Assembly: GCF_900102945.1 (NCBI RefSeq)
Contig: NZ_FNGI01000016.1
Span: 1 to 48,608 of the forward strand
DNA: 48,608 bases
Origin: Modicisalibacter muralis
GTDB taxonomy: Bacteria > Pseudomonadota > Gammaproteobacteria > Pseudomonadales > Halomonadaceae
Direction: 5' to 3'
The notes below the pieces were generated by a model. It did no database searches and was not told the origin of the DNA. It worked only from the letters and a program-made list of their open reading frames with translations. The position numbers and the translations under genes are program-made. Positions 1 to 6,982 of the stretch are shown piece after piece (position 1 is the first letter of the stretch; every line of letters begins with the position of its first letter).

Positions 1-507
1 CTAGGCTTTGTCTGAAAAGTCAGCGCGCAAGCAACGAACTATGCACGCCAGGCATACCATTGCCCTGAAGCTGCTCGCCAACTTGTCGTATCGCGTGCAC
101 AGCCGCCGGATCTCCTTCAGCCAGCCAAAGCAGCGCTCGATCACGTTGCGCTGCCGGTATTTGACCTTGTCGAATATCCTCGGCAGTCCTGGTCGGGGCT
201 TACGATGCATCCGACGATAAGCAATCGTGGGACGCATGCGATACCGATCACAGTAGCGCCGCAGCGCATCACTGTCGTACCCCTTATCGGCCACGATATG
301 TTGGCAACGCTTCCTTGGCCGCCCCTGAGGGCTCGGCAATCGAATGGTCTCCATCGTGGGAATGAAATAGCTCGAATCAGCATGATGGCCGGGCGACAAC
401 ACGAAGGACAGAGGATAGCCATTCCGATCGCAGACCATATGGAGCTTGGTGGTCAGGCCGCCACGGCTGCGGCCCAGCGCATGGTCTACGGGTTCGCCTG
501 ATCCCCC
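1..507 (-). CDS. IS5-family transposase, C-terminal frame (orfB)
   Basis: This frame is open from the A5G5 slippery run (503-512) to a TAG at 3-1. It continues orfA after a -1 shift as GGSGEPVDHALGRSRGG, a stretch typical of these elements. It holds the second catalytic Asp in VADKGYDSD and the catalytic Glu in NVIERCFGWLK, so the fused enzyme looks intact. It has no start of its own near the shift; an internal ATG at 438 is unlikely to be used. The stop codon uses the TA flank outside the element. Confidence 0.88.
   Translation of the reverse strand, partial: GGSGEPVDHALGRSRGGLTTKLHMVCDRNGYPLSFVLSPGHHADSSYFIPTMETIRLPSPQGRPRKRCQHIVADKGYDSDALRRYCDRYRMRPTIAYRRMHRKPRPGLPRIFDKVKYRQRNVIERCFGWLKEIRRLCTRYDKLASSFRAMVCLACIVRCLRADFSDKA
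4..20. repeat. IS left terminal inverted repeat
   Basis: Seventeen bases, GGCTTTGTCTGAAAAGT, exactly complementary to 899-915. It is the end bound by the transposase. The transposase stop codon TAG (minus strand, 3-1) lies just outside it and is completed by the flanking TA and G. Confidence 0.9.
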
Positions 508-854
508 TTTTTGCCACCTCCCGAGGCGGCGCGGGTTGCCCGGATAGCGGTAGAATCGATCATCCAGGTATCCAAATTCATCAGACCATCTTCACGCAGC
601 TCAAGATGCAAGCGTGACAGCAAGGCGTCGAAGGTGCCGTCGTCTCGCCACTGGCGAAAGCGCTGATAGACGGTCTTCCAGGGGCCATACCGTTCGGGGA
701 GGTCTCGCCATTTCGCGCCGGAGCACAGGATCCAGAAGATCCCGTTGAGCATTTGGCGGTCATCCCGGCGGGGCCGGCCCATCACCTGGGGTGGCGAGAC
801 AATGTCTTCGATCAGGGACCAACCATAGTCGGTAATTTCGTAGCGTCCTGCCAT
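486..854 (-). CDS. IS5-family transposase, N-terminal frame (orfA)
   Basis: 122 residues if read without shifting. It carries the N-terminal transposase domain of the IS5/IS427 type (DUF4096-like, with the CSGAKWRDLPERYGPW segment near residues 44-59) and the first catalytic Asp at about residue 100 in TWMIDST. Near its end the minus strand has a run of five A then five G (503-512). A -1 slip there leads into the second frame and gives one protein of about 284 residues, normal for this family. The catalytic triad would be D100, D190 and E240. The unshifted product ends at a TAG soon after the run. Confidence 0.9.
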   Translation of the reverse strand: MAGRYEITDYGWSLIEDIVSPPQVMGRPRRDDRQMLNGIFWILCSGAKWRDLPERYGPWKTVYQRFRQWRDDGTFDALLSRLHLELREDGLMNLDTWMIDSTAIRATRAASGGGKKGDQANP

Positions 855-898
855 ATTGCACCTATGCCGATGTCACATAGCAAAAATTAGCAGAACCT

Positions 899-915
899 AC
901 TTTTCAGACAAAGCC
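899..915. repeat. IS right terminal inverted repeat
   Basis: Exact inverted copy of 4-20, followed by TA at 916-917. The transposase promoter should lie between this repeat and the start codon at 854. Confidence 0.9.
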
Positions 916-971
916 TAAAACGAAGTAGGTGAGTGGCGCTTTTTGATATTGGTGATCAAGGAGAAAGATTC

Positions 972-1196
972 ATGGCCGCTAAACAAGAACGAGACATAGA
1001 AAAAGAATATCCGAAGGCAGACTTTGTAGCCAAGTTGCGGCGTCTGGCGGACGCTATCGAAAACGAGGAGCGCTTCGAGATAAAGATTGCCGGTGAAAGA
1101 ATTTATGTTCCTGTTCGGGCCAAGTTCACCGTAGAACACGAACGGTCCGATGATGAAGAGGAGATCGAGTTTCAAATTAAATGGGAAAGGGAATAG
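972..1196 (+). CDS. amphi-Trp domain protein
   Basis: A 74-residue acidic protein resembling the amphi-Trp family: a helical N-terminal half (KADFVAKLRRLADAI) and a beta-rich C-terminal half ending in an acidic stretch and FQIKWERE. The function of the family is not established. An upstream in-frame ATG at 933 exists, but 972 is preferred because AAGGAG sits 8 bases before it (958-963). The insertion element ends 55 bp upstream, so expression now probably depends on sequence in or near the element's right end. Confidence 0.8.
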   Translation: MAAKQERDIEKEYPKADFVAKLRRLADAIENEERFEIKIAGERIYVPVRAKFTVEHERSDDEEEIEFQIKWERE

Positions 1197-1329
1197 GTAA
1201 CCACGAATATCGCCTCACCAAGCAGGCAACGCCGACTTAATTCGAGAAAACGGTCCGAATGATGTTGGCGAGACAAATCGAATGTTACCCAAGCGAGTTT
1301 TGCGAAGCCGCTTTTCCAGCCAACAAGTA

Positions 1330-1725
1330 TTAGCGCTCGCTCAAGTTTTTTAGGGTCAGCAAGTCGCGCCTTACCCATGCCTGGTCTTCAGCGAACTTCT
1401 CATCGGACATGCCGGGCTGACGGAACAAGGTGAGTTGTACCTCGGCGCCGTCGCCGTTGGCGATGATGCGCAAGGGGATATAGACTTCTTGCCCGCCGCC
1501 CAGGTCGACCCAGTGATCCATGACGCCGAGAGTGTTGTGCGCCGTGAATCGGATCTCGATCGGCCCCTCTGGTCCCTCGGCTTTCCAGCACTCGCCGCTT
1601 TTCTGGAGATTCGGCTGGCTGAGGCCGGAGGCCCATTGCACAAACGCCTCGGGGCGCCACCACATCTCGTAAAGTGGCTGCCAAGGGCGATCGACCGATA
1701 CGCTGATTGTTTGGACTTCGAGCAT
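1330..1725 (-). CDS. SRPBCC-domain protein (polyketide cyclase/AHSA1-like)
   Basis: 131 residues with the features of a START/Bet v1-like ligand-binding fold: an N-terminal strand, a helix with WWRPEAFVQWASG, then strands with EIRFTAHNTLGVMDHWVDLG and a C-terminal helix. Members bind small hydrophobic molecules, and the ligand here cannot be read from sequence. It lies 81 bp downstream of the ABM monooxygenase gene on the same strand and may be cotranscribed with it and the GST gene. SRPBCC proteins are common partners of ECF42 sigma factors, and an ECF42-type promoter lies at the head of this gene string. Confidence 0.75.
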   Translation of the reverse strand: MLEVQTISVSVDRPWQPLYEMWWRPEAFVQWASGLSQPNLQKSGECWKAEGPEGPIEIRFTAHNTLGVMDHWVDLGGGQEVYIPLRIIANGDGAEVQLTLFRQPGMSDEKFAEDQAWVRRDLLTLKNLSER

Positions 1726-1806
1726 GTATGGCCTCTCTTGACGCTAAAGCTGGGGCAGGTCGGTCGTCCTGCAGCGTATCCTTTCATGTACATCGAGCCA
1801 AGTGGC

Positions 1807-2124
1807 TCAATACGACAGCGACTCCCGCACCTCATAATGCTGTGAATGATCGTCCCATCGAGAAAGCACCTCCCTGGCCTTCGCAGGAACGTAAGACACC
1901 GACGGGTCATCTCCGACGAACTGCTTTATCGCCTCCCACGAATCGAATGTCATGACCGTGATGAATTCCACTTCATCATCGTGCTTCCGGCGCAGTAACT
2001 GAATATTCTGATAGCCGGTAATGCGCTTGGCGGCAATGCCAGGAAATATTTCCGTTTTCAGAAGGTTCTCGTAGTGGTCGGCATTCTCGTGTGTCGTCCA
2101 TCCATGCCAGATTCTCTTGAGCAT
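1807..2124 (-). CDS. antibiotic biosynthesis monooxygenase (ABM)-family protein
   Basis: 105 residues of the dimeric alpha+beta ABM ferredoxin-like fold: MLKRIWHGWT near the start, a helix with HYENLLKTEIFPGIA, then the strand pattern VEFITVMTFDSWEAIKQF. Proteins of this fold are cofactor-free monooxygenases, heme degraders or stress proteins of unknown role; nothing here fixes the substrate. It lies 57 bp downstream of the GST gene and upstream of the SRPBCC gene, same strand. Confidence 0.78.
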   Translation of the reverse strand: MLKRIWHGWTTHENADHYENLLKTEIFPGIAAKRITGYQNIQLLRRKHDDEVEFITVMTFDSWEAIKQFVGDDPSVSYVPAKAREVLSRWDDHSQHYEVRESLSY

Positions 2125-2181
2125 GTTTTCTGTCTTCCTGGCTTTTAAATGTGTGGTGCCCGTCAGTGCTCGGATGAATCA

Positions 2182-2841
2182 TCAATCGCGGTCAGGCGCG
2201 CCGAGCGGGAACAGCGAACGGTAAGGGCGTGCCTCATCCACCGCCCGAGTGAAGGAGGGCCGCGCCAGCAGCCGTTGCCGATACGCATGGACGTTCTCGA
2301 ACGTCTCGTCGATGGGATGAGTCCAGTCAGCATAGAACAGCGCGGGCGCGGCGGCGCAGTCGGCGAGGCTGAAGGTGTCGCTCGCCGCCCATTCACGGCC
2401 CGCCATGGCGACATCGAGCCAGCGGTAGGCGGTATCCAGCATCGATCGGGCTTCGGCGACGCCTTGAGGGTCGCGATTTTCCGCGTCCCGGAGGCTGTCG
2501 AAGACGAACTTCTGCTGCGGCGTCGAGATGTAATTGTCGAAAAAGCGATCCATGGCCCGTACATCGAGCGCGGCGCGTGGGTCGTCGGGGATCAGCCGTA
2601 CTGGCCCGGGGTGATGGAGCCCCAAATGCTCGATGATGATGCTCGACTCCACTACCGTACGGTCGCTATCCACCAGCACGGGGAAGCGCTTGAGCGGCCA
2701 CAGCGCAGCGAACTCGGCCATGACCTGTTCGTTATCGTGCTCGAGCAGGCGCAACTCGAACGGGATGTCGTTCTCATAAAACGCGATAAGCGCCTTCTGG
2801 CAGTAGGAAGAAAAGGGGTGGGCGTAGAGTTGCATGGCCAT
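2182..2841 (-). CDS. glutathione S-transferase family protein
   Basis: 219 residues, usual for a cytosolic GST. The N-terminal thioredoxin-like domain (residues 1-80) has the SSYCQKA active-site stretch at 11-17 and the glutathione-contact motif VVESSIIIEHL near 63-73. The all-helical C-terminal domain follows, with TFSLADCAAAPALF. It likely conjugates or reduces electrophiles. The gene heads a same-strand set with ABM and SRPBCC genes. About 70 bases upstream is an ECF42-type promoter (2917-2943), which suggests control by the sigma factor encoded at 26766. Confidence 0.9.
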   Translation of the reverse strand: MAMQLYAHPFSSYCQKALIAFYENDIPFELRLLEHDNEQVMAEFAALWPLKRFPVLVDSDRTVVESSIIIEHLGLHHPGPVRLIPDDPRAALDVRAMDRFFDNYISTPQQKFVFDSLRDAENRDPQGVAEARSMLDTAYRWLDVAMAGREWAASDTFSLADCAAAPALFYADWTHPIDETFENVHAYRQRLLARPSFTRAVDEARPYRSLFPLGAPDRD

Positions 2842-2916
2842 CGTTGACTCCTTGACGTGCTGGTGTGGGCTGGTTTATCCGGGCTGCGCCAAGCCATTGG
2901 CGCGTCTCACCAACTA

Positions 2917-2943
2917 GTCGCCTGGGAAGTATCGAAATCGACA
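2917..2943 (-). promoter_or_regulatory. ECF42-type promoter before GST gene
   Basis: On the minus strand the sequence reads TGTCGA, 17 bases, then CGACTAG, pointing at the GST gene start at 2841. The same TGTCGA-N17-CGACTA pattern occurs before the DUF899 gene (25016) and the YCII gene (25871). The match to the ECF42 signature (TGTCGA at -35, CGA/TC at -10) is from memory of the literature; the identity of the three sites is seen directly. Confidence 0.8.
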
Positions 2944-2956
2944 CCACGCGAAACCG

Positions 2957-3604
2957 CTAGTCGCTATCACTCTCGCCGATTGCCTGCAGCGTAGCGACAT
3001 CGCCGGAAACGGTCACCACCAAGTGCCGCGTGATCTTCTCGATCGGCCAATCCCACCAGGCAATCGATTCCAGCGTCGCGATCGTCTCCGAGGGAAAGCG
3101 CTGCTTGATGGGCTTGGCGGGATTGCCGCCCACCACCGTATACGCCGGTACATCGCGGGTGACCACCGACTGCGCCGATACGATGGCACCATTGCCAATC
3201 GTGATGCCGGGCATGATCAACGCCTCGAAGCCGATCCACACGTCGTTGCCAATCACGGTGTCGCCCTTGTAGGGCAACTCGCTCATTTCCGGCATGACCT
3301 TCTCCCAGCCATTGCCGAAGATCTGGAATGGGTAGGTCGAGATGCCCGATAGCTTGTGGTTGGCCCCGTTCATGATGAACTTCACGCCGCGGGCTATGGC
3401 GCAGAACTTGCCGATGATCAGCCGGTCGCCGATAAAGGGGAAATGGTAAAGGACGTTGTGCTCGAAGTTTTCCGAATCGTCCGGGTCATCGTAATAGGTG
3501 TAGTCCCCGATGATGATATTCGGGTTCTTCACCGTGTTCTTGATGAAGCAGACTTGCGGAAATCCTTCCATGGGGTGCGGGTTGGTGGGGCTAGGGCCGT
3601 TCAC
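2957..3604 (-). CDS. Vat-like xenobiotic O-acetyltransferase (CatB-related)
   Basis: 215 residues of the left-handed beta-helix hexapeptide acetyltransferase fold. It follows the Vat streptogramin A acetyltransferases closely: the LYHFPFIGDRLIIGKFC region, the MNGANHKLSG segment with catalytic His83, FGNGWEK, GDTVIGNDVWIG, hexapeptide repeats near IGNGAIVSAQSVVTRDVP, and GGNPAKPIKQRF. The family transfers acetyl from acetyl-CoA to a hydroxyl group of small molecules; environmental members are often of unknown substrate. It stands alone, with a decayed MDR gene downstream in the opposite direction of expansion (3690-3927). Resistance activity is possible but unproven. Confidence 0.85.
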   Translation of the reverse strand: MNGPSPTNPHPMEGFPQVCFIKNTVKNPNIIIGDYTYYDDPDDSENFEHNVLYHFPFIGDRLIIGKFCAIARGVKFIMNGANHKLSGISTYPFQIFGNGWEKVMPEMSELPYKGDTVIGNDVWIGFEALIMPGITIGNGAIVSAQSVVTRDVPAYTVVGGNPAKPIKQRFPSETIATLESIAWWDWPIEKITRHLVVTVSGDVATLQAIGESDSD

Positions 3605-3689
3605 GGTGTTTCCTATACTATCCGGAGGTTGCTGGCATGGGTTGGCGGGATATAACGCTATGCTGATATTGCCACTGACACTTTAGCAG

Positions 3690-3927
3690 CGCTTGTGGAA
3701 GGCGCTAGTGCCAGCGCGATATCGGCACGAATGCGCCGCGAAGCGGCTTTATTGGTGCCAATCCTGGGCCAGGGTAGTCGGCAACATGACTTGTAACAGC
3801 ACTTCGCTGCGAGTGAGGACGTCGGAACGTTCCGATGGTAAATCAGCTTGTCGATTCCGCCATGCCCGATCAGCAGCATGGCCGACATGGTGATGAGAAT
3901 ATCCTCCGGGTGGGTATTGGGTGCCAT
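3690..3927 (-). pseudogene. Remnant of an MDR-family dehydrogenase/quinone oxidoreductase
   Basis: The first part is a good N-terminus of a zinc-type alcohol dehydrogenase/quinone oxidoreductase: MLLIGHGGIDKLIYHRNVP. After about residue 35 the frame decays into Cys-rich nonsense. Reading on in another frame gives LTRSEVLLQV, the expected next family segment (compare GEVLIRV), and that frame then stops at TAA. A frameshift near 3826 and loss of the rest are therefore likely. A good ribosome site (AAGGAGG) stands before the ATG at 3927. The rest of the roughly 330-residue enzyme is absent. The remaining bases from 3605 to 4072 show no other gene. Confidence 0.6.
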
Positions 3928-4072
3928 GGTCTGCCTCCTTGCGTTGGTCGTGATGCCTATTGCCCTAAGTGCCGAGTACTTGGTTACGTTGTATGTTTAG
4001 ATGGACCCGGCGTGAAGTTTTTCATGCTAGACTATGATGAAGGCTAGCTTGTAAAGTAAATATTTTATAAAT

Positions 4073-4759
4073 ATGACGAGACTTACGGACCAAGTTTATA
4101 CAGCATTGCGGCGAAAAATCATGTCTGGGGAGTTTGCCCCAGAGGAGCAGGTCAAGGAAGAATATATTGCCAAGCTTCTCTCGGTGAGCCGGACCCCTGT
4201 GAGAGCAGCCATCGAAAGGCTGATCGATGATGGCCTTCTATTCAGAGACAGGGGGCGGGGATCTTTTGTGTCATCGTGGAATATGGATGATATAAAGGAG
4301 ATATTCGAGCTTCGTATACTTCTGGAGTCCCGGGCCGCCGGCCTGGCAGCGCTAAGATCGACATCGGATCAGAAAAAGCGTCTAAAAGCCCATTCTAAAA
4401 ATATGGAACGGTTAATAAAGGAAAAGCCGGAAGAATATTTGCTCAGCATCCAGAATGAGAATAATAGCTTTCATAATGTTCTGTTGGATGCTGCCGGATC
4501 CCCTCGTTTGACGCGCCTTGCCGAGACGCTAGTCGATATTCCAATTACTATTGGATCGTTCTATCTTTACTCTGAAAAAGACATGTATCGGTCGGCTCGC
4601 CACCATCGCGAGTTGATTCATGCTATTGAGATTGGCTCCGAAGAGTACGCGAAAGATGTGATGAGCGTCCATTTGCGGGCGGCCTATCATGCCTTTATGG
4701 TCAATCGGAAGAACTCAACAGTAAAAACGAAGCCCGAGGAGTTAAAGGAAGAGAACTAA
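4073..4759 (+). CDS. GntR-family transcriptional regulator (FCD type)
   Basis: 228 residues. The N-terminal winged helix-turn-helix (about 5-70) includes VKEEYIAKLLSVSRTPVRAA and RGRGSFV. The C-terminal helical FCD domain (about 78-215) has candidate metal ligands in FHNVLLDAAG, RHHREL and SVHLRAAYH. FCD regulators usually sense carboxylates. The gene converges on, and overlaps by 18 bp, the membrane-protein gene at the end of the tct operon, so it is the obvious candidate regulator of the catabolic island. Its upstream region and much of the gene are richer in A+T than the neighbours. The start follows an AT-rich stretch without a strong ribosome site. Confidence 0.9.
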   Translation: MTRLTDQVYTALRRKIMSGEFAPEEQVKEEYIAKLLSVSRTPVRAAIERLIDDGLLFRDRGRGSFVSSWNMDDIKEIFELRILLESRAAGLAALRSTSDQKKRLKAHSKNMERLIKEKPEEYLLSIQNENNSFHNVLLDAAGSPRLTRLAETLVDIPITIGSFYLYSEKDMYRSARHHRELIHAIEIGSEEYAKDVMSVHLRAAYHAFMVNRKNSTVKTKPEELKEEN

Positions 4760-6070
4760 TGTACAGGCAATAAAAATGAAACCTGCCATGAAGCGCATGT
4801 TTTCTCCTTTGGCTAGCGCGGTCGGTGATACGGAAAAAGCCTTGCAGGCCGTGAGAAATGCCAGTGATCCCAGCGCTGCCATAGCGCCGTAGGCCCAACC
4901 GACGAGCGCCGCCAAGCCGAGAAAAGCTACGTGCAAGTCACTGGGCATGACAGGCCCGAATAGTGTCAGTGTAATCGTTGCCGGAACTACCATGTGCAGG
5001 CCCAGCGACGCGGGGATGACGATTGCCAGCACAGTCAATGAGATCAATGCATTGGCGCCTATGCTATGCGCAAGCAGGGAGACCGTCTGCTGAACCTCCG
5101 GCATCGAGGTCACGGCGACAGCGAAGATCAGCGCGCCGGAAAAGATCGTAATTTCGCCATCGAAGTCACGCCAATACGTACTGGTCAGGTTTAGCATGGT
5201 GCGTTGGGCCGAGCCATCGCGCTTTATTGCGATCAACAGGGCCAGTGGAATGATGAGCAACGTGGCCGCTTTGAGCGGATTGAGGCCGACACTCAGGTAG
5301 AGCGCCAAGTTGAGGAAGACGAGCACCAGGACGGGGGCCAGCACCCACAGTAAGGCCTTCCAGAAGCTCCGGGGTAATTCACGGGGTAGTCGGCAACGCC
5401 TGCTGAGGAAACTGAAAGCCAATAGGAGGGTAGCGAGGGTTACGCCGATGAGCAGCAACGATCCCAAGTGAAGTCGGTCGCCCAAGGAGGTGGTCACAAT
5501 GCCCATGGCAACCGTGAACGGTGAGAAGAGCACCGACAACCCAATGCCGCGGATCGACCACCCCGCGATATCCTCCTGAGCGCTCATGTCATGGTCCTGA
5601 TAGGTTGCGAGCGGTGCGATGACACTCACTGCGCCGACGGCCAGAGGGACTCCGAAGAACACTCCCAACAACTGCACCATACCTCGGCGCGGCAAAGGTT
5701 CCAGTGCAGTGAACGATGCATTGACTTCACTAAGCTGGGGTGCGGTTTGAATTATCGCACGTAGTACGTAAAGACTTGCCAGAAATGCGGAGATCATGGC
5801 TGCACGTTCCAGCCCTTCGGGAATGGCGCCCCATTGCTTTGAGTGGTGTATGAGCCCGAGCGTGGCCGTGAACAGCACCATGAAGATCCAGCGATTGAGT
5901 CCGGGTTTGGTGAGGCACGAAAGCGTCGCGATTAACAGCGCGATGGCGCCAGCCAGATGCTGTGCCATCGCGCTGTCGAACAGAATGGAGAGTGCACCGA
6001 GGCACCATAGGGCCAAGACCAAAACGGGAATGGCCCGGCGAGATGACGAGAGGCCTGGGGCGCACTGCAT
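4742..6070 (-). CDS. Multi-spanning membrane protein, family not recognised
   Basis: 442 residues, mostly hydrophobic, with roughly 11-12 likely membrane segments. Notable loops are TAPQLSEVNASFTALEPLPRRG and IKRDGSAQRTMLNLTSTYWRDFDG. The pattern of two halves with re-entrant-like GLHMVVPATIT and SPFTVAMGIV segments recalls secondary carriers of the ion-transporter superfamily, but I cannot name a family. It starts 8 bases after the stop of the TauD-like gene, so it belongs to the tctCBA-tauD operon. It is probably a second transporter for the same substrate or an exporter of a product. The 3' end overlaps the convergent gntR by 18 bp. Confidence 0.8.
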   Translation of the reverse strand: MQCAPGLSSSRRAIPVLVLALWCLGALSILFDSAMAQHLAGAIALLIATLSCLTKPGLNRWIFMVLFTATLGLIHHSKQWGAIPEGLERAAMISAFLASLYVLRAIIQTAPQLSEVNASFTALEPLPRRGMVQLLGVFFGVPLAVGAVSVIAPLATYQDHDMSAQEDIAGWSIRGIGLSVLFSPFTVAMGIVTTSLGDRLHLGSLLLIGVTLATLLLAFSFLSRRCRLPRELPRSFWKALLWVLAPVLVLVFLNLALYLSVGLNPLKAATLLIIPLALLIAIKRDGSAQRTMLNLTSTYWRDFDGEITIFSGALIFAVAVTSMPEVQQTVSLLAHSIGANALISLTVLAIVIPASLGLHMVVPATITLTLFGPVMPSDLHVAFLGLAALVGWAYGAMAALGSLAFLTACKAFSVSPTALAKGENMRFMAGFIFIACTLVLFL

Positions 6071-6078
6071 CTCGTGAC

Positions 6079-6957
6079 TTAGGCGGCCTGAGCGGCGTGC
6101 GGCTTGAGCGGAACTTCGCCGATTGCCGTACAGCGGTGCATCAGGCGGTCACCGAGCCCATCGTAATCCATCACCGCATAGTGCATGGTGCAGCGGTTGT
6201 CCCAGATCACCAGGTCATTAGGCTGCCATACGTGCCGGTAGTGAAACTCGGGCTTGGTACAGTGCTGGAACAAGAAGTTGAGTATCGCCGCGCTTTCATC
6301 CTTGCTCACACCGACGATATGCGAGGTGAAGCCGGGATTGACGAATAGACACTTGCGTCCGGTTTCGGAATGGGTACGCACCACGGGATGCGTCATCGGC
6401 GGCGCTTTCTGAAGTTGCTCCGTGGTGACACTCTCATTGCGGAAACCGCCCGATTGGGCGACGGCGAAGTCATGCTCCGCCTCGAGCCCTTCCAGGAATG
6501 CCTTCATGGTATCGGTCAGAGCGTCGTAGGCTTTGTACATGCTGGTGTAGATGGTGTCGCCGCCGTAGGGTGGAATCTCCAGCGCGTACAGCACGGAAGC
6601 CATTGCCGGCGTTTTCTCGTAAGACTGGTCGGAGTGCCAATAGGTGCCCGCGCCTTTGCGGCCTTGAGGTTTACCGTTCATCACCTTGTTCGAGACGCGA
6701 TATATTTCCGGATGCTCCGGGTGCAGGTATTTCGTGACCGTGTGGCCCTGCAGCGTATGCAATTCACCAAACTTGCGGCTGAAGGCGATCTGCTGTTCCT
6801 CGCTGATCTGCTGATCGCGAATGACCAGCACGCCGTTTGAGCGATTCCAGAGCTCGCGAATTTCGTTGAACAGAGCGTCGCTCACTCCAGCGGCGAGATC
6901 CAAGCCGCGCACTTCGGCGCCGAGGGCGGGGCAAAGGGGACGGTAGTCGAGTGACAT
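6079..6957 (-). CDS. TauD/TfdA-family Fe(II)/2-oxoglutarate dioxygenase
   Basis: 292 residues. The iron-binding facial triad is visible: His108 and Asp110 in TYWHSDQSY and His259 in TMHYAV. Arg271/Arg275 in GDRLMHR probably bind 2-oxoglutarate. Such enzymes hydroxylate an acid substrate using O2 and 2-oxoglutarate, giving succinate and CO2. The start at 6957 is preferred over an upstream in-frame start at 7002 because AAGGAAA precedes it and the longer form would overlap tctA. In this operon it may carry out the first oxidation of the acid brought in by TctABC. Confidence 0.9.
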   Translation of the reverse strand: MSLDYRPLCPALGAEVRGLDLAAGVSDALFNEIRELWNRSNGVLVIRDQQISEEQQIAFSRKFGELHTLQGHTVTKYLHPEHPEIYRVSNKVMNGKPQGRKGAGTYWHSDQSYEKTPAMASVLYALEIPPYGGDTIYTSMYKAYDALTDTMKAFLEGLEAEHDFAVAQSGGFRNESVTTEQLQKAPPMTHPVVRTHSETGRKCLFVNPGFTSHIVGVSKDESAAILNFLFQHCTKPEFHYRHVWQPNDLVIWDNRCTMHYAVMDYDGLGDRLMHRCTAIGEVPLKPHAAQAA

Positions 6958-6982
6958 TGGTGATTTCCTTGGTTGGTTATAT

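Larger units (their letters stand above)
4..915 (-). mobile_element. IS5-family (IS427-type) insertion sequence, complete
   Basis: A 912-bp element is bounded by perfect 17-bp terminal inverted repeats: GGCTTTGTCTGAAAAGT at 4-20 and its complement at 899-915. TA flanks both ends (2-3 and 916-917), which fits the TA target duplication of the IS427 type. Inside, on the minus strand, lie two overlapping reading frames that make one DDE transposase by frameshifting. The element sits 55 bp upstream of the amphi-Trp gene, so that gene's original promoter was probably displaced. It also forms the very edge of the window, as happens when an assembly breaks at a multicopy repeat. Confidence 0.93.

Noticed and set aside
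1172-1378. 68-codon minus-strand frame in the gap after the amphi-Trp gene
   Set aside because: No family features, no ribosome site, and it overlaps the ends of two better supported genes.
3658-3927. Intact 89-residue protein
   Set aside because: Only the first part matches a family (MDR dehydrogenase); the rest is out-of-frame sequence, so it is called a pseudogene.
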